This document shows positions 22,401 to 36,044 of a DNA stretch of 64,000 nt, one piece after another (position 1 is the stretch's first letter; each line of letters starts with the position of its first letter). The stretch is from NCBI RefSeq assembly GCF_004664715.2, contig NC_051070.1:46076456-46140455 (forward strand), written 5' to 3'. The notes under the pieces are model-generated. The model saw only the letters and a program-made list of their open reading frames with translations. It was not told the DNA's origin and made no database searches. The position numbers and the translations under genes were made by a program. This DNA is from Peromyscus leucopus (Eukaryota; Chordata; Mammalia; Rodentia; Cricetidae).

Positions 22401-24549
22401 TGTTATTGCAATGGTAGTTATTATAATGGTATCCCATAAAATTACAAAGAACTTCTTCACCCTTCTTGAATCAAAATGTTACTGAATATTTAGTATACAC
22501 AAAGCAGAGTTGGTCTGGTTTATTATTCCATGAAAATATTTGATGTTAATGAGGACAAGGAAGATAACCAGTCCAGACTCGTGTATTTCCAACGAGTGAC
22601 TAGAACTGCCCCACATCCCATGGCTTTATAACCACAGAATTCCTGTGCAAGAAAGAAGCAAGAGTTTGAACTGGTTCTTTTATATACTCTGGGGGTAAAC
22701 ACAACTTTGCTCTTTAAATATGTGCATACAGGTGCCTTCTGAGGCCCTTGCTGGAACTTGCCTTGGAGAAAGGAACCATGGAGACATTGGACTTCATGAC
22801 AACAGCAGGCCACGTCAACACAACAGGAGCAGAAACCTCAGCTGGTTCCCAGAAGGGAACAAGGCCTGATCCTCAACTGGCAATTAGTAGGTGTGACTTA
22901 ATTTAAACCTACACTAACCACTGGTCTCTGAGAATGGGACCGATGATGTCATTTTCTGAAGTGAAAATAACAGTAAAAATAATGATAAGAAATACTTGCT
23001 TCTCCCGTGGTTTTAAGTATTTGAGTATATTTCATCATCTTGGCGGAATGATGGCAAGAAACCATTCTCACTGACATTTCACCATTTCGTGTTTGTCTGT
23101 TGTTTGTTGCTTTGGAGTTTTATAAATTTAAGACTCTGCAGTATGTCATCTCAACTCTCTCAATGTATAGTATAATGAATATTCAAACCACATGACATAT
23201 ACCTCAGTAATTCCATTACACTGTAAAAATGAATGCCCATCACTATGTCCAGAACTCACAAAACATCCAAATGCTGATCTGCTTTTTTTAATTACAATAA
23301 TTATAAAGTTATAAGCTTTAAGAAGTATTTATGTTTCTCCCAGATGCACAGAGAGGTATCCCCTGCAGACATTATTTTCCAACATACATGGCTAAAAGTC
23401 CATTGGCGAGTGAGAGAAAAAAACAGGAAGCTTTATATCTTGAAAGGAAAGTAAAATTTGCACAGTGCAGATTTAGTACCCAAAGATTAGCAGGCAGTCA
23501 AGTATTCAGGGCGGAGACAGGCAGATGTGACCATCAGAGTGCTCCATTCTTCAGTGGTCATGCCTGCACTGTAATGCCAGCATCCCTTAATGATGCCCAA
23601 ACTGTATCATCCAAGCTGAGGGATGAAATGCTGCCTCGTAATGCAGGTTCCAACACTACAGGGCACTTTGCACACACCCTAGGGAGGGAGGGAGGTGCCT
23701 ACATTTAATGCTCGCAGAGCTGGAATCCAAACACATTGAGAGAGTTTCCCAAGTTCCAGGCTGCCAACCTTGATTCTCAACTCCACTCTGATGGAATTCT
23801 GTACAGGGCACCTTTACAATTCAGATTTAGGCAAAACCTCTGATCTGGAAACTTTTGTCAAAAGGCTATTGGAGTAGGGCTGAGAAATGTGCTCTCTATG
23901 TCACCGAGGTCAGAGGAAGCCAGGAGGATCAGGAGTGTAGATCCACATGGATACAGCTATGTGTCTGGCATTCAGTGCATAATTTTACATGCTCTATTCT
24001 TGGAGTCTATTCAAACAAAATAATTACACAAGAAGTATTCAAATAAAAATCTTTATGACTGGAAAATATTCTTAATTAAAATCCTGTGTTTTTTTAATCT
24101 TCATGAACATTCATTCTGGTGTGAGAATAATCTTCCCTGAACATAAACATGGCCTGACACTTTTCCGATTAAATGCCTTTAGCAGCTCTCCAATGCCTGT
24201 GAACTAATATCCTCACACTACAGGATGCCAAGATGAACTGTGTAGTCTGGCCTCTCTCTGCTCTCGCTTCACCCACCTCTATGGTTGCCAAGCCCCTCCA
24301 GCACTGCCTTCCAGGGGATACTCACATTGTTCTGCCACGCTCCATCACAGGCCTCAATCCTTACTCACTGCTACTGCACCTAGAAGTTTCTCTTTGTAGC
24401 AGTTTCAACAATGCTTGGTCAACTTTCTCAGCTGAGCTATAGACATTTCCACTAGAAAAACAGACTCACAGCCTTTATGAGGTGGAGCACTTATGCGAAG
24501 TCCTGGAGCGCTTGTGGTCTTCTGGCCGTCACACTGTTTGACAATAACA
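22401..24549. other. 2.1 kb without recognised elements
   Basis: No exon or repeat is recognised. A 125-codon open frame at 23331-23708 has no family features and is probably chance. Confidence 0.4.
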
Positions 24550-26375
24550 ATTTTAACAGTTTTTTTGGAAAATAATTCAAATACAAGAAAACTCACTCTT
24601 TAAAGTGTAGATTTTCCTAAACTGTCCCATGTATGTTCACTTGGGAAACCATCCGAATAGTCAAAATAATGAACAGTCACGACTCCAAGTTGCCAGCTCT
24701 ACTTCACACTCATCCCTCTCTCTGCCCATCCCCATCCCCACCCAAGCCGCCGACTTCCTTTCTAATCTTATAGGAAGGACATCATCATTTCTGAGAGTAT
24801 GAAGTCATGCAGTAATGTAGTCTTCAGAGTTTTGCATAATTATTTTGAGATTCATCCACATTGCTGCATGAAATCAATAGCTCATTACATTTTACTGCTG
24901 GACTTTCAGCATGGGTGTGGATTGACTGCTGGGAATGAATCTTTTCAACTGCTGATGGACAGTGGGGTTGATTGAGGTTTGCAGCTATTAGAAGGGCACT
25001 GCTATGAAGATTCACATGGAAGTCTTCATAAAGACAAGTTTCCTTTCCTCTGAGATACATACATAGAAATGGGAGGGTGTAGATCATGGCAGGCACATGT
25101 TTCCTTTTGCAGCAAACTGCTAAACTATTTTCAAATATGGACACAGTGTTTTACATTCCTACTAAGAGCACATAACAGAAAGTTCCATTTCTTCTATAGA
25201 ATTGCCAACATTCAGTAGGGTTTGTTTTCATTGTAGCCTCTAATATGTCTATTACATGATTTCACTGGAGTTCTAATTTGCATTTCTCTAGTGACTAGCA
25301 CTATTCAGCATCTTTTCACGTGCTCATTTGACACCCATACTTCTTCTGAGTGGTGTAGCTATTCAAATCATTTGCCCATTTCAGTGAATTGTTTTCTTCA
25401 TAGAATTTGAGGGTAATCTATATATTCTAAATTGCAAGTCAGACATAGGGGTTTCGCTTTTCCCCCAGTCTGTGGCTTGTCTTTGCATTCTTAACTGAAT
25501 GTTTTTTGATGGTGTTTAATATATTAACTTGTCTTTTTAGTGAGGTGTACATTATATTAAAGAAATCTTTGTCCAACCCAACCAAGCGTGTTCTATCTTC
25601 TGTGAGTTACACTTTTAAGTGTTACAATCATGTCTTGATCCATTTTCATGCTCAATTTTTAAATGTTACATAAGGAATAGCTCTGTGCTCATTTCATCAT
25701 TTGTGAATTAAACCTTTCCCAGACTGTCTTTGCATCTTTGTCTAAAGTTAGTTTATAAAGTTGTGAGTCCATTTCTGGTTCTCTCTCTCTCTCTCCTGTT
25801 CCACTTTCCTATTTGTCTGTTCAGACACTAGTACCAAGTCCTTTTGATTACTATTGCTTCAGAAGCCTTCAAATCAGACTTAATCCTCCTTCAGCCTATC
25901 TATCCTATCCAAAAATGTTTTGGATATTCTGGGTTCTCTCCATTTCTAAATGGCCTTTCAGACTCATCTTTTCAATATCATAACCTCCCGGGATATACTG
26001 ACTTTGTATATCCATTTGGGGGAAAAACAGGCATCATAACAATATTGTGTCTTCTGACTATGCACACATTGTAGTTCCCCATTTATTTAGAATTTCCTTT
26101 AACTTCTCCAAAAAGTAAATAGTTCATGGTTCTGTTGTTGAGGTCCTGAACTCTTCCTTTGGGCACTGCCAGGGACAGAACCGTAGGAAGCTTAGTCGAA
26201 TTCTCCTGCTAAGATACAAACTCCAGCTGCAATCTTTTATTAGATTTATTACTAAGTATTTCATATTCTTGATGCTATCGTAAAATGACATTTTTATTTC
26301 AGTGTCTGATTGTTCACTGCTAGTCTATAGTAGCACAATTGATTTTTATATATTGATATTGTATCCTGCAACCCA
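24550..26375 (-). mobile_element. Old L1 (L1M-type), 1.8 kb, reverse orientation
   Basis: The whole block follows the reversed 3' half of a mammalian L1: 'ttcatccacattgctgcatg', 'ttctaatttgcatttctctagtgactagcac', 'agcatcttttcacgtgctcat', 'aagtccttttgattactattgcttcagaagcc', and 'attgatattgtatcctgcaac'. It has many stops and small indels. It is the longest element in the window. Confidence 0.85.
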
Positions 26376-27566
26376 GCCAGAGGACACTGGAAATAATTAA
26401 GATTAACATCCCAATGCCTTGGAGGACAAAGAAAGTTGATCATAACCACTCTCAGGAAAAGGTATGCTGTAGAAACGAGTTTGCTGGGGAGAGATGAGCA
26501 GAGACATAGTCTGAATTCCTGTGCCTTTGATAGGTTGAGTGAGCCTTTAAGCCCATCAGCCAAGTGATTTGGGGAAACTTTAGATTTATTGTGTATGGCC
26601 CCTCCTGTAATGGTTTCTGAAATGTGAAGCAGTGTAATGCCTCACCACAACTGAGGCACCAAGGGGGACCAGCATGCCTTGTGTTTTTCCTCATTCTATT
26701 ATGACCACACTTCCTGAATAGGAATCTAGACCCAACATTTCAGTAACAGGACTTGGGCTCTAAGTATTTTCTCTGTCTACCTCTTTGCAATTTGCATGGT
26801 TATTTTTTTGGTCCCAGACTCAAAGTCTACATAGCAAGCCATGCTGACTGCCTGAATACCTAGATGCACTGCTGTTCCTGTTGCCCCTAAGGAGGATGCT
26901 TGCTTAACGAATCACTACACCCTTCTTTACTGCATTTGTTCTCCCCAAAAGCAAGGTCAGAGGTCATGTGGTCCTTTCCCTGACACATCACTGGGGATGT
27001 ATCTGCTCAGAACATGCAAGAAAAAAAAATTAATCACTTCTCTGTTCCATACTGGATGAGAACTGCAAGGTCCTTCCCTAACTGGGAGGGACTGGGGTGG
27101 AATGTGAGCATTTACGGTGGTATTCCTGTCGTCAGATGAGTATCACTAACAGAAACATAATCTTCAAGCATAAAAGACAGGGAGAAGCAGATGCCGGAGA
27201 AAACACAGAAGATTACCACCGAAGAATTTGATGTGGTCAAAGTTCCACCAGCTCAATAGTTTTTAACTTATTTCTCTATTGAAAGAGTTTTCTTCTTTTC
27301 CCTCATGTTTCTACTGTAAAAATAAAGTTTTAATGGACCTTTCCTGTACAGGTCTTTGTTTGAATACAGTTTTGTTTTTATTCTTCCCAGTATTTATTTT
27401 CAAAAATGCAGTTGGCAGGCAGCCACATGTTTTGAACATTAAACTTTACAAGAAAATTTCAAATGGTGTTTGCACTATTTATATTCTCAACAACAATGCA
27501 TGACCATCTCGTTTCTCTGCATTTCCCCACTATTTGGTGGTGTCATGTTTTGTAGCTACTGCCGAA
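26376..27566. other. Apparently unique stretch
   Basis: No element or exon is recognised. Confidence 0.4.
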
Positions 27567-27690
27567 CTGGGAGATGAGCTCAGTGGCAGAGCACTTGCCT
27601 GGCATGAACAAGGTCCTGGGTTCCTGTCCCCACACTGCAAATAGAAAGGAGGAGGAGGAAGATACAGAGGAGGAGGAAGAGGAAGATCAT
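27567..27690 (+). mobile_element. ID SINE with GA-rich tail
   Basis: 'gggagatgagctcagtggcagagcacttgcctggcatgaacaaggtcctgggtt' is the ID element core with tRNA-like A and B boxes. It is followed by an expanded AGG/AAG purine tail. It is a SINE, not a tRNA gene. Confidence 0.85.
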
Positions 27691-28035
27691 CTTCATCACT
27701 GGACTACTCAACAATAAAATGAAATCATTTATGGACGCACACAACAATTTTCAGGAGTGACCAGGTAGTGGTACTGAGTTATTTTTTAAAAGGCCAATCC
27801 AAAAGTTACAAATCATATTTATGTAGCATTCTGTAATAGAGAAAATTGTGGAAACAGGGTTGTAAGGGTCACATGGTTCAGGAAGGGCAAGAAGCTAGAG
27901 AGGTGAGCGTGGCAATTAAAGGTAACATGGGAGATCCTTGTGGAGACAGAAAGTGGACTTGACTGTAGCTGTCAGGACCTGACCATTATTGCATACCGTA
28001 TCTTTAGACAAAGTAAGGAAAGGGTACAGGAGACC

Positions 28036-28196
28036 TCTGCATTTGTTTGATAGTTTGTTTGGGGTTTTTGAGACAAAGATTCTCTGTGTAGCCCTGGCTG
28101 TCCAAAAAATGACTCCGTAGACCAGGTTGGCCTCTACCTCATGAGTGCTGGGATTAAAGGTGTGCTCCACCACCTCTTGGCTTGATATCTGCATTT
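28036..28196 (-). mobile_element. B1 SINE, internally deleted, with target-site duplication
   Basis: 'gggtttttgagacaaagattctctgtgtagccctggctgtcc' and 'gagtgctgggattaaaggtgtg' flank a deletion that removes most of the 'gatccgcctgcctctg' segment. The flank 'tctgcattt' is repeated at 28036-28044 and 28188-28196. Confidence 0.85.
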
Positions 28197-28234
28197 TTAA
28201 ATTGATCACAAAGTAAGTTTAATTTGAAACTAAC

Positions 28235-28400
28235 TACTTGGGTAGCCTTGAGAAAGTCACTGACCTACCCTAAACCCCAGTTTTCTCATCTATAAAAAGG
28301 GGACAAAACAAATAGTACTTTTAATAGGATTCAGATTAGACAATTAAATGAAATGGTTGTTATATTCTTAGAGAATAGATAGCTGTTAGTATAGACAATA
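28235..28400 (+). mobile_element. MIR SINE, forward
   Basis: 'tgggtagccttgagaaagtcactgacctaccc' followed by 'ccccagttttctcatctataaaaaggggac' is a clear MIR core and 3' region. It is ancient but well preserved. Confidence 0.7.
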
Positions 28401-30734
28401 TGAGTAGCAATCATAGCAGAAAACAAATTGGCATAGCCTAATTAAAAATTTAAAATCTATTTAAGAACAGGTCATCTTTGGGTCCTAACAGCAATGAAGC
28501 CAGGAACAAGCAGCTTGTGCCATCAGGATGCTAATTAGAAAATAGAGAGTGAAGGAAAGGGGGTCTGTGTGCTCTAAGACCAGAGCGCTGAGAACAGCAA
28601 CTCTGACTTACAAGAAGCTACAGGATGGAACCAAGACGTCACATGTCAGGAAGTAATGGACACTAGAGCTCAGGGTTGACCAGACTCTAATATGCCAAAG
28701 ACAGACTGTTAAATGCAGATTTAAACCACAGAATCCTGGAGTCATACAACTTAACTCCATTAAACTTTTCAACCCTTCATGCTACTAACAGTCTGTGCTT
28801 CAAAGTTGTCATTTATTTTAAACTTATAGCGATGGAGACGCTACTGTCTTGCAGAATAGCACAAAACTGTCAAACTTTATCAAAGGCTAACACTACAAGG
28901 CACATCACAGTGATATGATAAGATTATTAAACGTGGGGGTTGTTTCCATTGGTATGACTGTTTGTTACTGGGAAGACAATGAGTGACATCTCAATGTGTA
29001 GACATAAGCAAGCTTTAAGTTCTTCCTCTCTTGGATGCTGTCTTCATCCATCCAAGGAGAAAACAACCCCATCATTAATCTGCTACCTTGAGCAAGAATC
29101 CTGACCTGGTTATGTGCATCCTCTATGAGGCTGGAGTGAATCCCCTGCGATTTCTAAAAACAAATCCTTCTGAAATGCAACCTAGTATGCACTATCTCGT
29201 ATCACTGCAGTAGACAAATGATTATAGTTTGCACCGTTCCCAGTACCCCTGGTAATCACTACGAATGTTAACACTCTGCATCCATGCTGAGAAGGCTTTG
29301 AACCAACCCAACGTATGCAGAGGAACAGGGCTCTCTCTGATGATCCCGAATGCCATCTGTCACATCTTCCACACCAATCCATGTTGCCCAGGGCGCACAC
29401 CAGCATGGTTGCCCCAACATGAAACGCCCCCAGCTCAGTGAGGCACTGTCGCCCTTAGGGACCACTGTCCCCACGGACACCTGTCCACGCTGCCTGGTTC
29501 TGCCATCATTCCCCGAGCCAGGCCTGCTCACTCTAGCTATGTTCTCTACCTTGTGGTCCATAAGCCAGAACAAAAGGGAGTGTTTCCAAGGGAACCAACA
29601 GACATCACGACACACCAGCTTAACATGAAGAGACTTTCTGCCTAAAACAAAGTTCAAGTTTGTGGTATTTGTGGGAAATATCCTCAGTGGAAAAGGGCTG
29701 TTGGGCTTTTTTACGGGATTACAAATATCACAAAGTAGAGAAAACAAGGACCACCTCCCTGGCAGTGGGCCGTATGCCAATTATGATTATGATAATGCAC
29801 ATTTGGAGGATGGAAAGAGCTCAGATATTTGCCCTGTTGTGTCACTTACTTTCCCCAAGTCCCTGAGATAAAGAAAAAGACAAATACAATTATTAATAAC
29901 GAGGCACCAAGCATCCAGATGCTGCCAGTCACAGGTAGGGCCCGAGGGTTTTCCTGCCCTCTACCCTAGTTTTCCTTCCAGAAAATAAAACATGCAGATC
30001 AGATACACATGAGATATCAAATTTTCTTCTCCGATGGGAAAGTTGAGGCAAGAAAAGCAAATTCATTGGAAATAAACTCACTAGAAATTTTTAAAGGTAT
30101 TTTTATTCTGAAGGAAACTATCTTTATGCTGTACAAAAATAAATGTATAGAAAGTATTTAAAACTTTATAAAGGAAGTCCTCCCATATGTCTACATCACC
30201 AGATGGACTTTTCACCCCTTGGAGAGCACCCAGAAATGGCCTGAAGTCAATTTAGTGATTCAATACTTCTTATACTGTGGTGAAAGCCACATCATTTCCC
30301 AACAACACACATACTGCACACTTGCACAGAAAAGACACTGCGTGATCAAAGGTCCACTCTTGCGCACTCACTTGGCTGACTCCCTACAAGGGTATCACCA
30401 AGTGAACTGTTTCTAGAATGGATTTAGTTCTGCGAGGACTGCCTCTCTCGATGTGCCACTGGGTCACAGACGCTGAGCCCTCCCCCCTCACCTCATTTCT
30501 GTCATTTTGAAATGACCGCAGTCGTCTTGATACTTTAAGCAAAGCCTCTATCACTTTCCATGCTCGATAGGCAAAATACTACAGATTCTACAGGGAAGGA
30601 ATTGAGATTGTCATTCCAAGTAGTCAGGAACACAGGGAGAGAGGAAACGAGAGAAAATCCAGGCATCCATTTGGAAAGTTCTGACATGTATTTCTACCCT
30701 TTTCTAGGTCAGACGGGCACCTCCGACAAAGCTA

Positions 30735-30736
<2 letters not shown>
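28401..30736. other. 2.3 kb without recognised elements
   Basis: It includes a more GC-rich patch at about 29340-29560 with a 170-codon reverse frame (29268-29780) and a shorter forward frame. No protein family is recognised. Confidence 0.4.

Positions 30737-30776
<40 letters not shown>
30737..30776 (+). repeat. (CA)n microsatellite, about 20 units
   Basis: A pure AC run, followed by a T14-type run at about 30789-30802. Confidence 0.97.
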
Positions 30777-30778
<2 letters not shown>

Positions 30779-31154
30779 CCCTTTGTGCTTTTTTTTTTTT
30801 TTACACCATATGCCTAATAAAGCTGGACTTCTTGGCACACGTTGAAGGATAATGGTTAATGTGCATGGGTGTGTTTGAGACAGAGACAGCTGCTGAGCTA
30901 TGTCATATTCAGCTGGCCACATCTCTCTCCATCAAGTGAGAAACTTCTAAGTTAAAGTAGCCCTGGGGTAATTTAAACTTGAGTACCAAGTCATTCCTCC
31001 TCTGGCAGGACATGCTGCTCGGAGCTTGGGGACACGTATGACCTAAAGAAGGAGGCCCTTTCAGTCCCTCCCTATGTTGTCAACGCCAACCGTTGATGAG
31101 ACAGAGGAAGATGCAGGGTGGGGGATTCTAAAGCACCAAGTCTCACTTTTCAGC

Positions 31155-31471
31155 TGTGGCAGTTTCAATGAAAATGGCCCCTATAGGCCCACAGAGTGTC
31201 ACTATTAGGAGGTGTGGCCTTGTTGGAGTAGGTGTGGCCTTGTGGGAGGATGTGTATCTCTTCTTGTCTCTTCTTGCTGCCTGCCGATCTAGATGAAGAA
31301 CTCTCAGCTCCTTCTCCAGCACCATGTCTGCCTGCGCACCACCGTGTCCCACCATGATGATAATGGACTGAACCTCTGAACTGTAAGCCGGCCCCAGTTA
31401 AATGTTTTCCTTTATAAGAGTTGCTGTGGTCATGGTGTCTCTTCACAGCAATAGAAACCCTAACTAAGACA
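31155..31471 (+). mobile_element. MT-type MaLR solo LTR, forward
   Basis: It starts TG ('tgtggcagtttcaatgaaaatggcccctataggccc'), passes 'attaggaggtgtggccttgtt', 'ctgccgatctagatga' and 'gtcatggtgtctcttcacagcaatag', and ends 'aactaagaca'. About 317 bp. It contains a 12-14 bp local duplication of the 'ggtgtggccttgt' block. The reverse frames here are LTR sequence, not genes. Confidence 0.75.
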
Positions 31472-32209
31472 GTGGGTAAAGGAAGCAGCCCTTTAACAGG
31501 CAGATTTGAGCTTCTTTCTGGTCTAGTCCATTAACTGTGGTGTGAAATCTGGAACTTAACTAAGATTGTGCCTGTAAGTCATTAAGGTAGTGATCCACGG
31601 AAGCAATGAACTGGTCTATGTACAACACAGAGTGAAAGACGCATGCACAGCTTGGGTCTCTGCCTCCCACAGATGTGACCTGGCAGCATGCACTTCCCAG
31701 ATGGAAGGGAAGACTCCAGTGGAGTCCTGCAATCCTGAAGGGGCCCTGTCGGCAGCCAGCTGTGGCAATCAGGCAGGAGGTCCACTCTCTTACTACCTAC
31801 TGTTCATAACAATGTTATTCTACAGTCAGAGCATACTTTGGTTTTTTTCCTAAAACACACACTGATAAGTAGCTGGTGAAATGCAACATGAAGTATTTAT
31901 GGAATAATCATAGTTTTGTTAATGAGATTAGGAAGGTGTCTAAGTGAGTCAATCAATTTTCAATTATCCCTACTAATGGCATTAATCAAGGCAATGGGTA
32001 GCCTAGAATGACTAAGTATCTAGTTTTAAAATGACGCATAAATCTACTGTTTATTATTGATGTATATGTAGTATATGAATCTTTTCTCAAATTTGTACAA
32101 AATTCATTTCAGGCCATTTGATTTTATTTCTGTTATTTCTCACCCAAGGATATTTAGATTTGACTGTAGAAGTTAGTTACATGGGTGTCAAGCAGAAAAG
32201 TCAGGCTTT
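31472..32209. other. Apparently unique stretch
   Basis: No element or exon is recognised. Confidence 0.4.
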
Positions 32210-32560
32210 CTATTAGTCCATTTGTGTTGCCAAAAAAAGAATGGTGTATATTAGATAGCTTATATACAGGAGCAATTAATTTCTTATAACTCAATAGACT
32301 AAGAAGTTCAGGGACCAAGTGCCAGTATGGTCAGTGTCTGAGAAGGCCCACTCCTGGTTCCCAGATGTCACATTCTCGTTGGGTCCTCACAAGATGAGAG
32401 GGATGAGTGCTCTCCTGGCCTCTTTGATATGGGTACTAATATCACCCATGAAGGTTCTGTCCTTACGTCCTAATCACATCCAAAGCTTCAAGCAACCCTC
32501 TAGAAGCATCATTGCTATTTAAACAGGAAGTTGGGGGAGGACACAAATAGTCTACAACAG
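32210..32560 (-). mobile_element. MLT1/MST-type MaLR LTR, reverse
   Basis: 'attagtccatttgtgttgcc', 'agttcagggaccaagtgccagtatggtcag', 'tgatatgggtactaatatcacccatgaagg' and 'gttgggggaggacacaaa' follow the order of the reversed ancient MaLR LTR consensus. It is diverged. Confidence 0.6.
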
Positions 32561-35500
32561 CTGTTAATCCAAACATCCCAACTGACATCGTGAAGTAAAA
32601 CTTCTATCTAAAAGCAGCCGGAGAACCAAGGCACAGGAAGTTCCCTCAGTGTCGTCCCTCCCTATCTTGTCTCTCATTAGGTCCTCAAACTTTGCCCATG
32701 TCCCAAAGCATCTTCGGCCAACACCTGCTAGGACCTTCCTGTGATGTCTCGGACCAGTTTGAGCTCTAATTTAAATAGGATTTGATGGGCCATTATCTTT
32801 ACATGGCTGTTGACTGACATCTTCCCTAAGGAAGTGAGCAATCGGCAGCTATGATTTAAAGAAAACGCCACTGAATATGTTGCTAAGCTAGAACTAAAAT
32901 ATTTTTTTTTTAATTAATAATGCAACTGGGGTAATGTAACAACAGTGAAATGTGAATGCTGTCTAGGAAGATTGATGAATATTGCACAGACACATAATCA
33001 TGAAGAATCTGAATCCTGAGCACACACAAGAATATGCCTTGCTCTTGAAGAATTCCAAAGAATATTCCATTGCTCTGAGCAGCATTCTAGGCTAGCATAC
33101 CTTAATGCTTACCTCCTTCACCACCATTTATTCAAAACCTACCTAGTGCAGCTTAATAGGCATGCTGTTTTTCTAACTTTGCCAAAATGAGGTCAGTGAA
33201 GGTATAAACAGAGAATGTAGGGCTCTCTTGTATGTCACATCTATTATAGCTAAAGGAAAAAAATTCCTAAAACCTACCTTGCCCTAACCCCAGCAACAAC
33301 CTTGAAACAGCTACGAAAATATTTCCAACCATAAAACAATTAAAGGACTTGAGAAAGTGAAATCCTTAAGGTATCTGAGAAAGCGCACATTGCTATGAAC
33401 AGGGGCTCACACGCCTTACAGACGCAGGTGAGAAAGAAGCCCACTCCCAACAGCACAACCAGGAGCCTGCTGGGATCATTACAATGGCAATACTTGGTTC
33501 CAACATGAAGGAGTTACACTTGATCTTCTTGTTAGCAAGGGTTGTGCAGACAGCAGCATTTACTGTGAAATGTAAGGGCAGATAGCAGCTGATTTGAAAG
33601 AGGATTGTGTAAACCCAGTTAAAGAGCAACCTTAGAAGATTATTTTCAATTATAGAGATAACATCATGGCTCTCGGTGGCAAAAGAAAAAAATGGAAAGG
33701 TTTGTTCTTTACACAGCATACAGTGTACAAAACCCAACAAAATCGCCTGCTTTTAAGCTGCAGTCTCAGCTAACAGCTAACACGCTGTACCTCCCCCCCC
33801 TCTTTAAGTTGTTTTCACTTATTTCTAGCACTTATTCATCTCTGAGACCCACACCTTATTTTTAACCAGCAGAATTAGCTCAAAACACCATCACCTTGAA
33901 ATTAATTACTGAAGTGTTTATATTTCCCAGCACCAAATACATAAAACCCCCTCGACCTCGACATCAGGGCGGAGCATGCACGAACAATCCACCTATTTAC
34001 CCATGGCTACAGTAACACCTGCTTTACCTGCCAAAAACCACTCAGCTGAGCACACCCAGGCCTTGGCCCTCCTCACAGCGCCTGAACTAATCCCTGGAGA
34101 CACACAGAGGCTTATGCTGACCAAACTACAAACTCATGCCTCTGGCTAAATGGGGTAAGTGTACTGGGTGAAATCCCTACATGTTGCATGCATCACTGTG
34201 CCTGTATAGAAGGTACTCGGGATGCAGTCGGGGCGGGAGGCTACATGAAGGCCCTACTCTAAAGGAGAATCATCCACTGGGGTACAGAAAATGCTGTGTC
34301 CTCCGGGTTGTCGTTTACAAGCTACGTCACCTTTCTGAGCTTCACCTCCCTGGCCTTTCTACATGTCCTCGGTGTCCTGGTTACTTCATGCTACTACTCT
34401 GCCCACACTGTGGTCATTGCCCTGTGCTACAGCTGTTCTTTACATGGAGAGCCCCTCTGGAGGCAGGCTTAACTTTTATGATTGGCAGCCCGCCTCCTCC
34501 GTTAAGTCTGTGAACCCTTCCAACAATCTGGAACTGACAGCTTCCTACTACTGTTCCCCACTGCTGTCCATTTCCCCTTATTACCTACCTACTCCCAAAG
34601 GATGGGGTCATCTTTGTACAAGTTAATCTCCTCTAACATGAGGAAGCACACAGTAAATAGGTATGATATAAAAAAAGATGAAACAATGACCAAAGTTCAT
34701 CATCATGGCCCTTAAAACAGAAGGGCTACTGCCCACTTCATTTGTGATAATTAAATAGCAAGATTTGACTTTTTACACTTCCAGGCACTGTACAAATGCA
34801 CATTATTGCTCTGATATCAATAGTGATGTTAAAAAGTCATAACATGACTGTCTTATATCTTCACATACCCTAAAGAAGTTATCATCCCCTGCACATGTCA
34901 CATGCCTACACTCATGTGTTTTGTTTTGTTGGAAAGAGAAATGAAAATTTAGTAAGAGGCATTTCACCCTCTAAAAGGTTAAGTGGTACCAAAGCTAGGT
35001 ATCTGTGAAGATAAAAAATTCACTAAAGCCACCGCCCACAGGCATCACCACTGCTTAGCCATATTTCTGCTCTGGCCAGGTGGCCATATGCAACTGTGTG
35101 ATATACATGGCATCCTGTGCCTTCCATTCTTGTGTCAGCACCTCACAACACTTCCAAAGCAAAGCATCATTGCCCTGGAGAAAGAGGTCACAGAGGGATT
35201 TGCAGGCATACGACGCAATGGTCATGACCTCATAGTTCAGCTGAGGCAATGGAGGACCAATGTTAGACGTTTCTCTCCAAAGGCAGCTCTTCTTCTCACC
35301 CAAGAGAGATGCTCTTATCACAAAGAAAGAGAAAGTTCTCTCACGTGATCAAGACCATGGTCACAAGCCCTGAAGAGTTCCACCCACTGGAAAAAGCACA
35401 TCAATCCAAGCCATCACTCCGCCCCTCAGGCCCTGGGCAAATAGGGTAATGCACATGTCTCCCTTATCCATAGAGGTGCTTTAGTGCTTTGACCTCTAAA

Positions 35501-35609
35501 ATCCATAAACAAGAAGCAGGTGTGGGCTTGTAACTCTAAGTGTTTTCAGATACCAACTAAAGTTATGTTCCAGTTCCAGTGTTGCCATTGCTCACTGGAG
35601 CAAAATACA

Positions 35610-35611
<2 letters not shown>
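32561..35611. other. 3 kb without clear elements
   Basis: It contains C-runs near 33792 and a possible MIR-like segment near 34300-34400 that is too weak to call. Open frames at 33393-33740 and 35055-35321 (reverse) show no recognised family. Confidence 0.35.
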
Positions 35612-35673
<62 letters not shown>

Positions 35674-36044
35674 GTTCATATAGGTGTGTGCAAGTGGAGG
35701 TCAGAGATAGATGTCAAATGTCTTCCTCAGTTGTTGTCTACCACATTTTTTGAGACAGGGTCTCTCACTGAACCTGGAGCTCAATGATTTGGCCAGGCTG
35801 GCTGGTGAACGAGCTCTGGGATCCTAATAATTTATGTACATACATATTATATAAATATACATAAATACATTAATAAAATAAAAATACATAAATAATATAT
35901 ATAATATACATACATCTTTACACCCAGTGCTGAGGTTTCAGACACGTGTTTCAAGCCTAGCTTTTATGTAGGTTCTGGGGACCCAAACTCAGCACCTCAT
36001 GCTTGTGCAGTGGGTCGTTTACCGATGAGCCATCCCCCAGGGCC
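35612..36044 (-). mobile_element. B4-type SINE, reverse, interrupted by AT-rich DNA, with (TG)n tail
   Basis: The reversed tail is a (TG)29 run at 35612-35669. Next come 'ttttttgagacagggtctctcactgaacctggagctc' and 'ggctggctggtgaacgagct'. Then AT-rich sequence (about 35828-35915) is followed by the ID-like head ending 'tttaccgatgagccatcccccagggcc'. The AT-rich part looks like an internal expansion of TA/TAAA units. Confidence 0.8.

Noticed and set aside
27567..27645. tRNA-like sequence with A and B boxes
   Set aside because: It is an ID SINE with a purine tail. Similar A/B boxes at B2/B3 copies are also SINE promoters, not tRNA genes.
31143..31446. Reverse frames of 70-93 codons
   Set aside because: They lie wholly inside an MT LTR.
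35055..35321. 88-codon reverse frame with a protein-like composition
   Set aside because: I could not tie it to any family or see flanking splice sites. It was left as chance.
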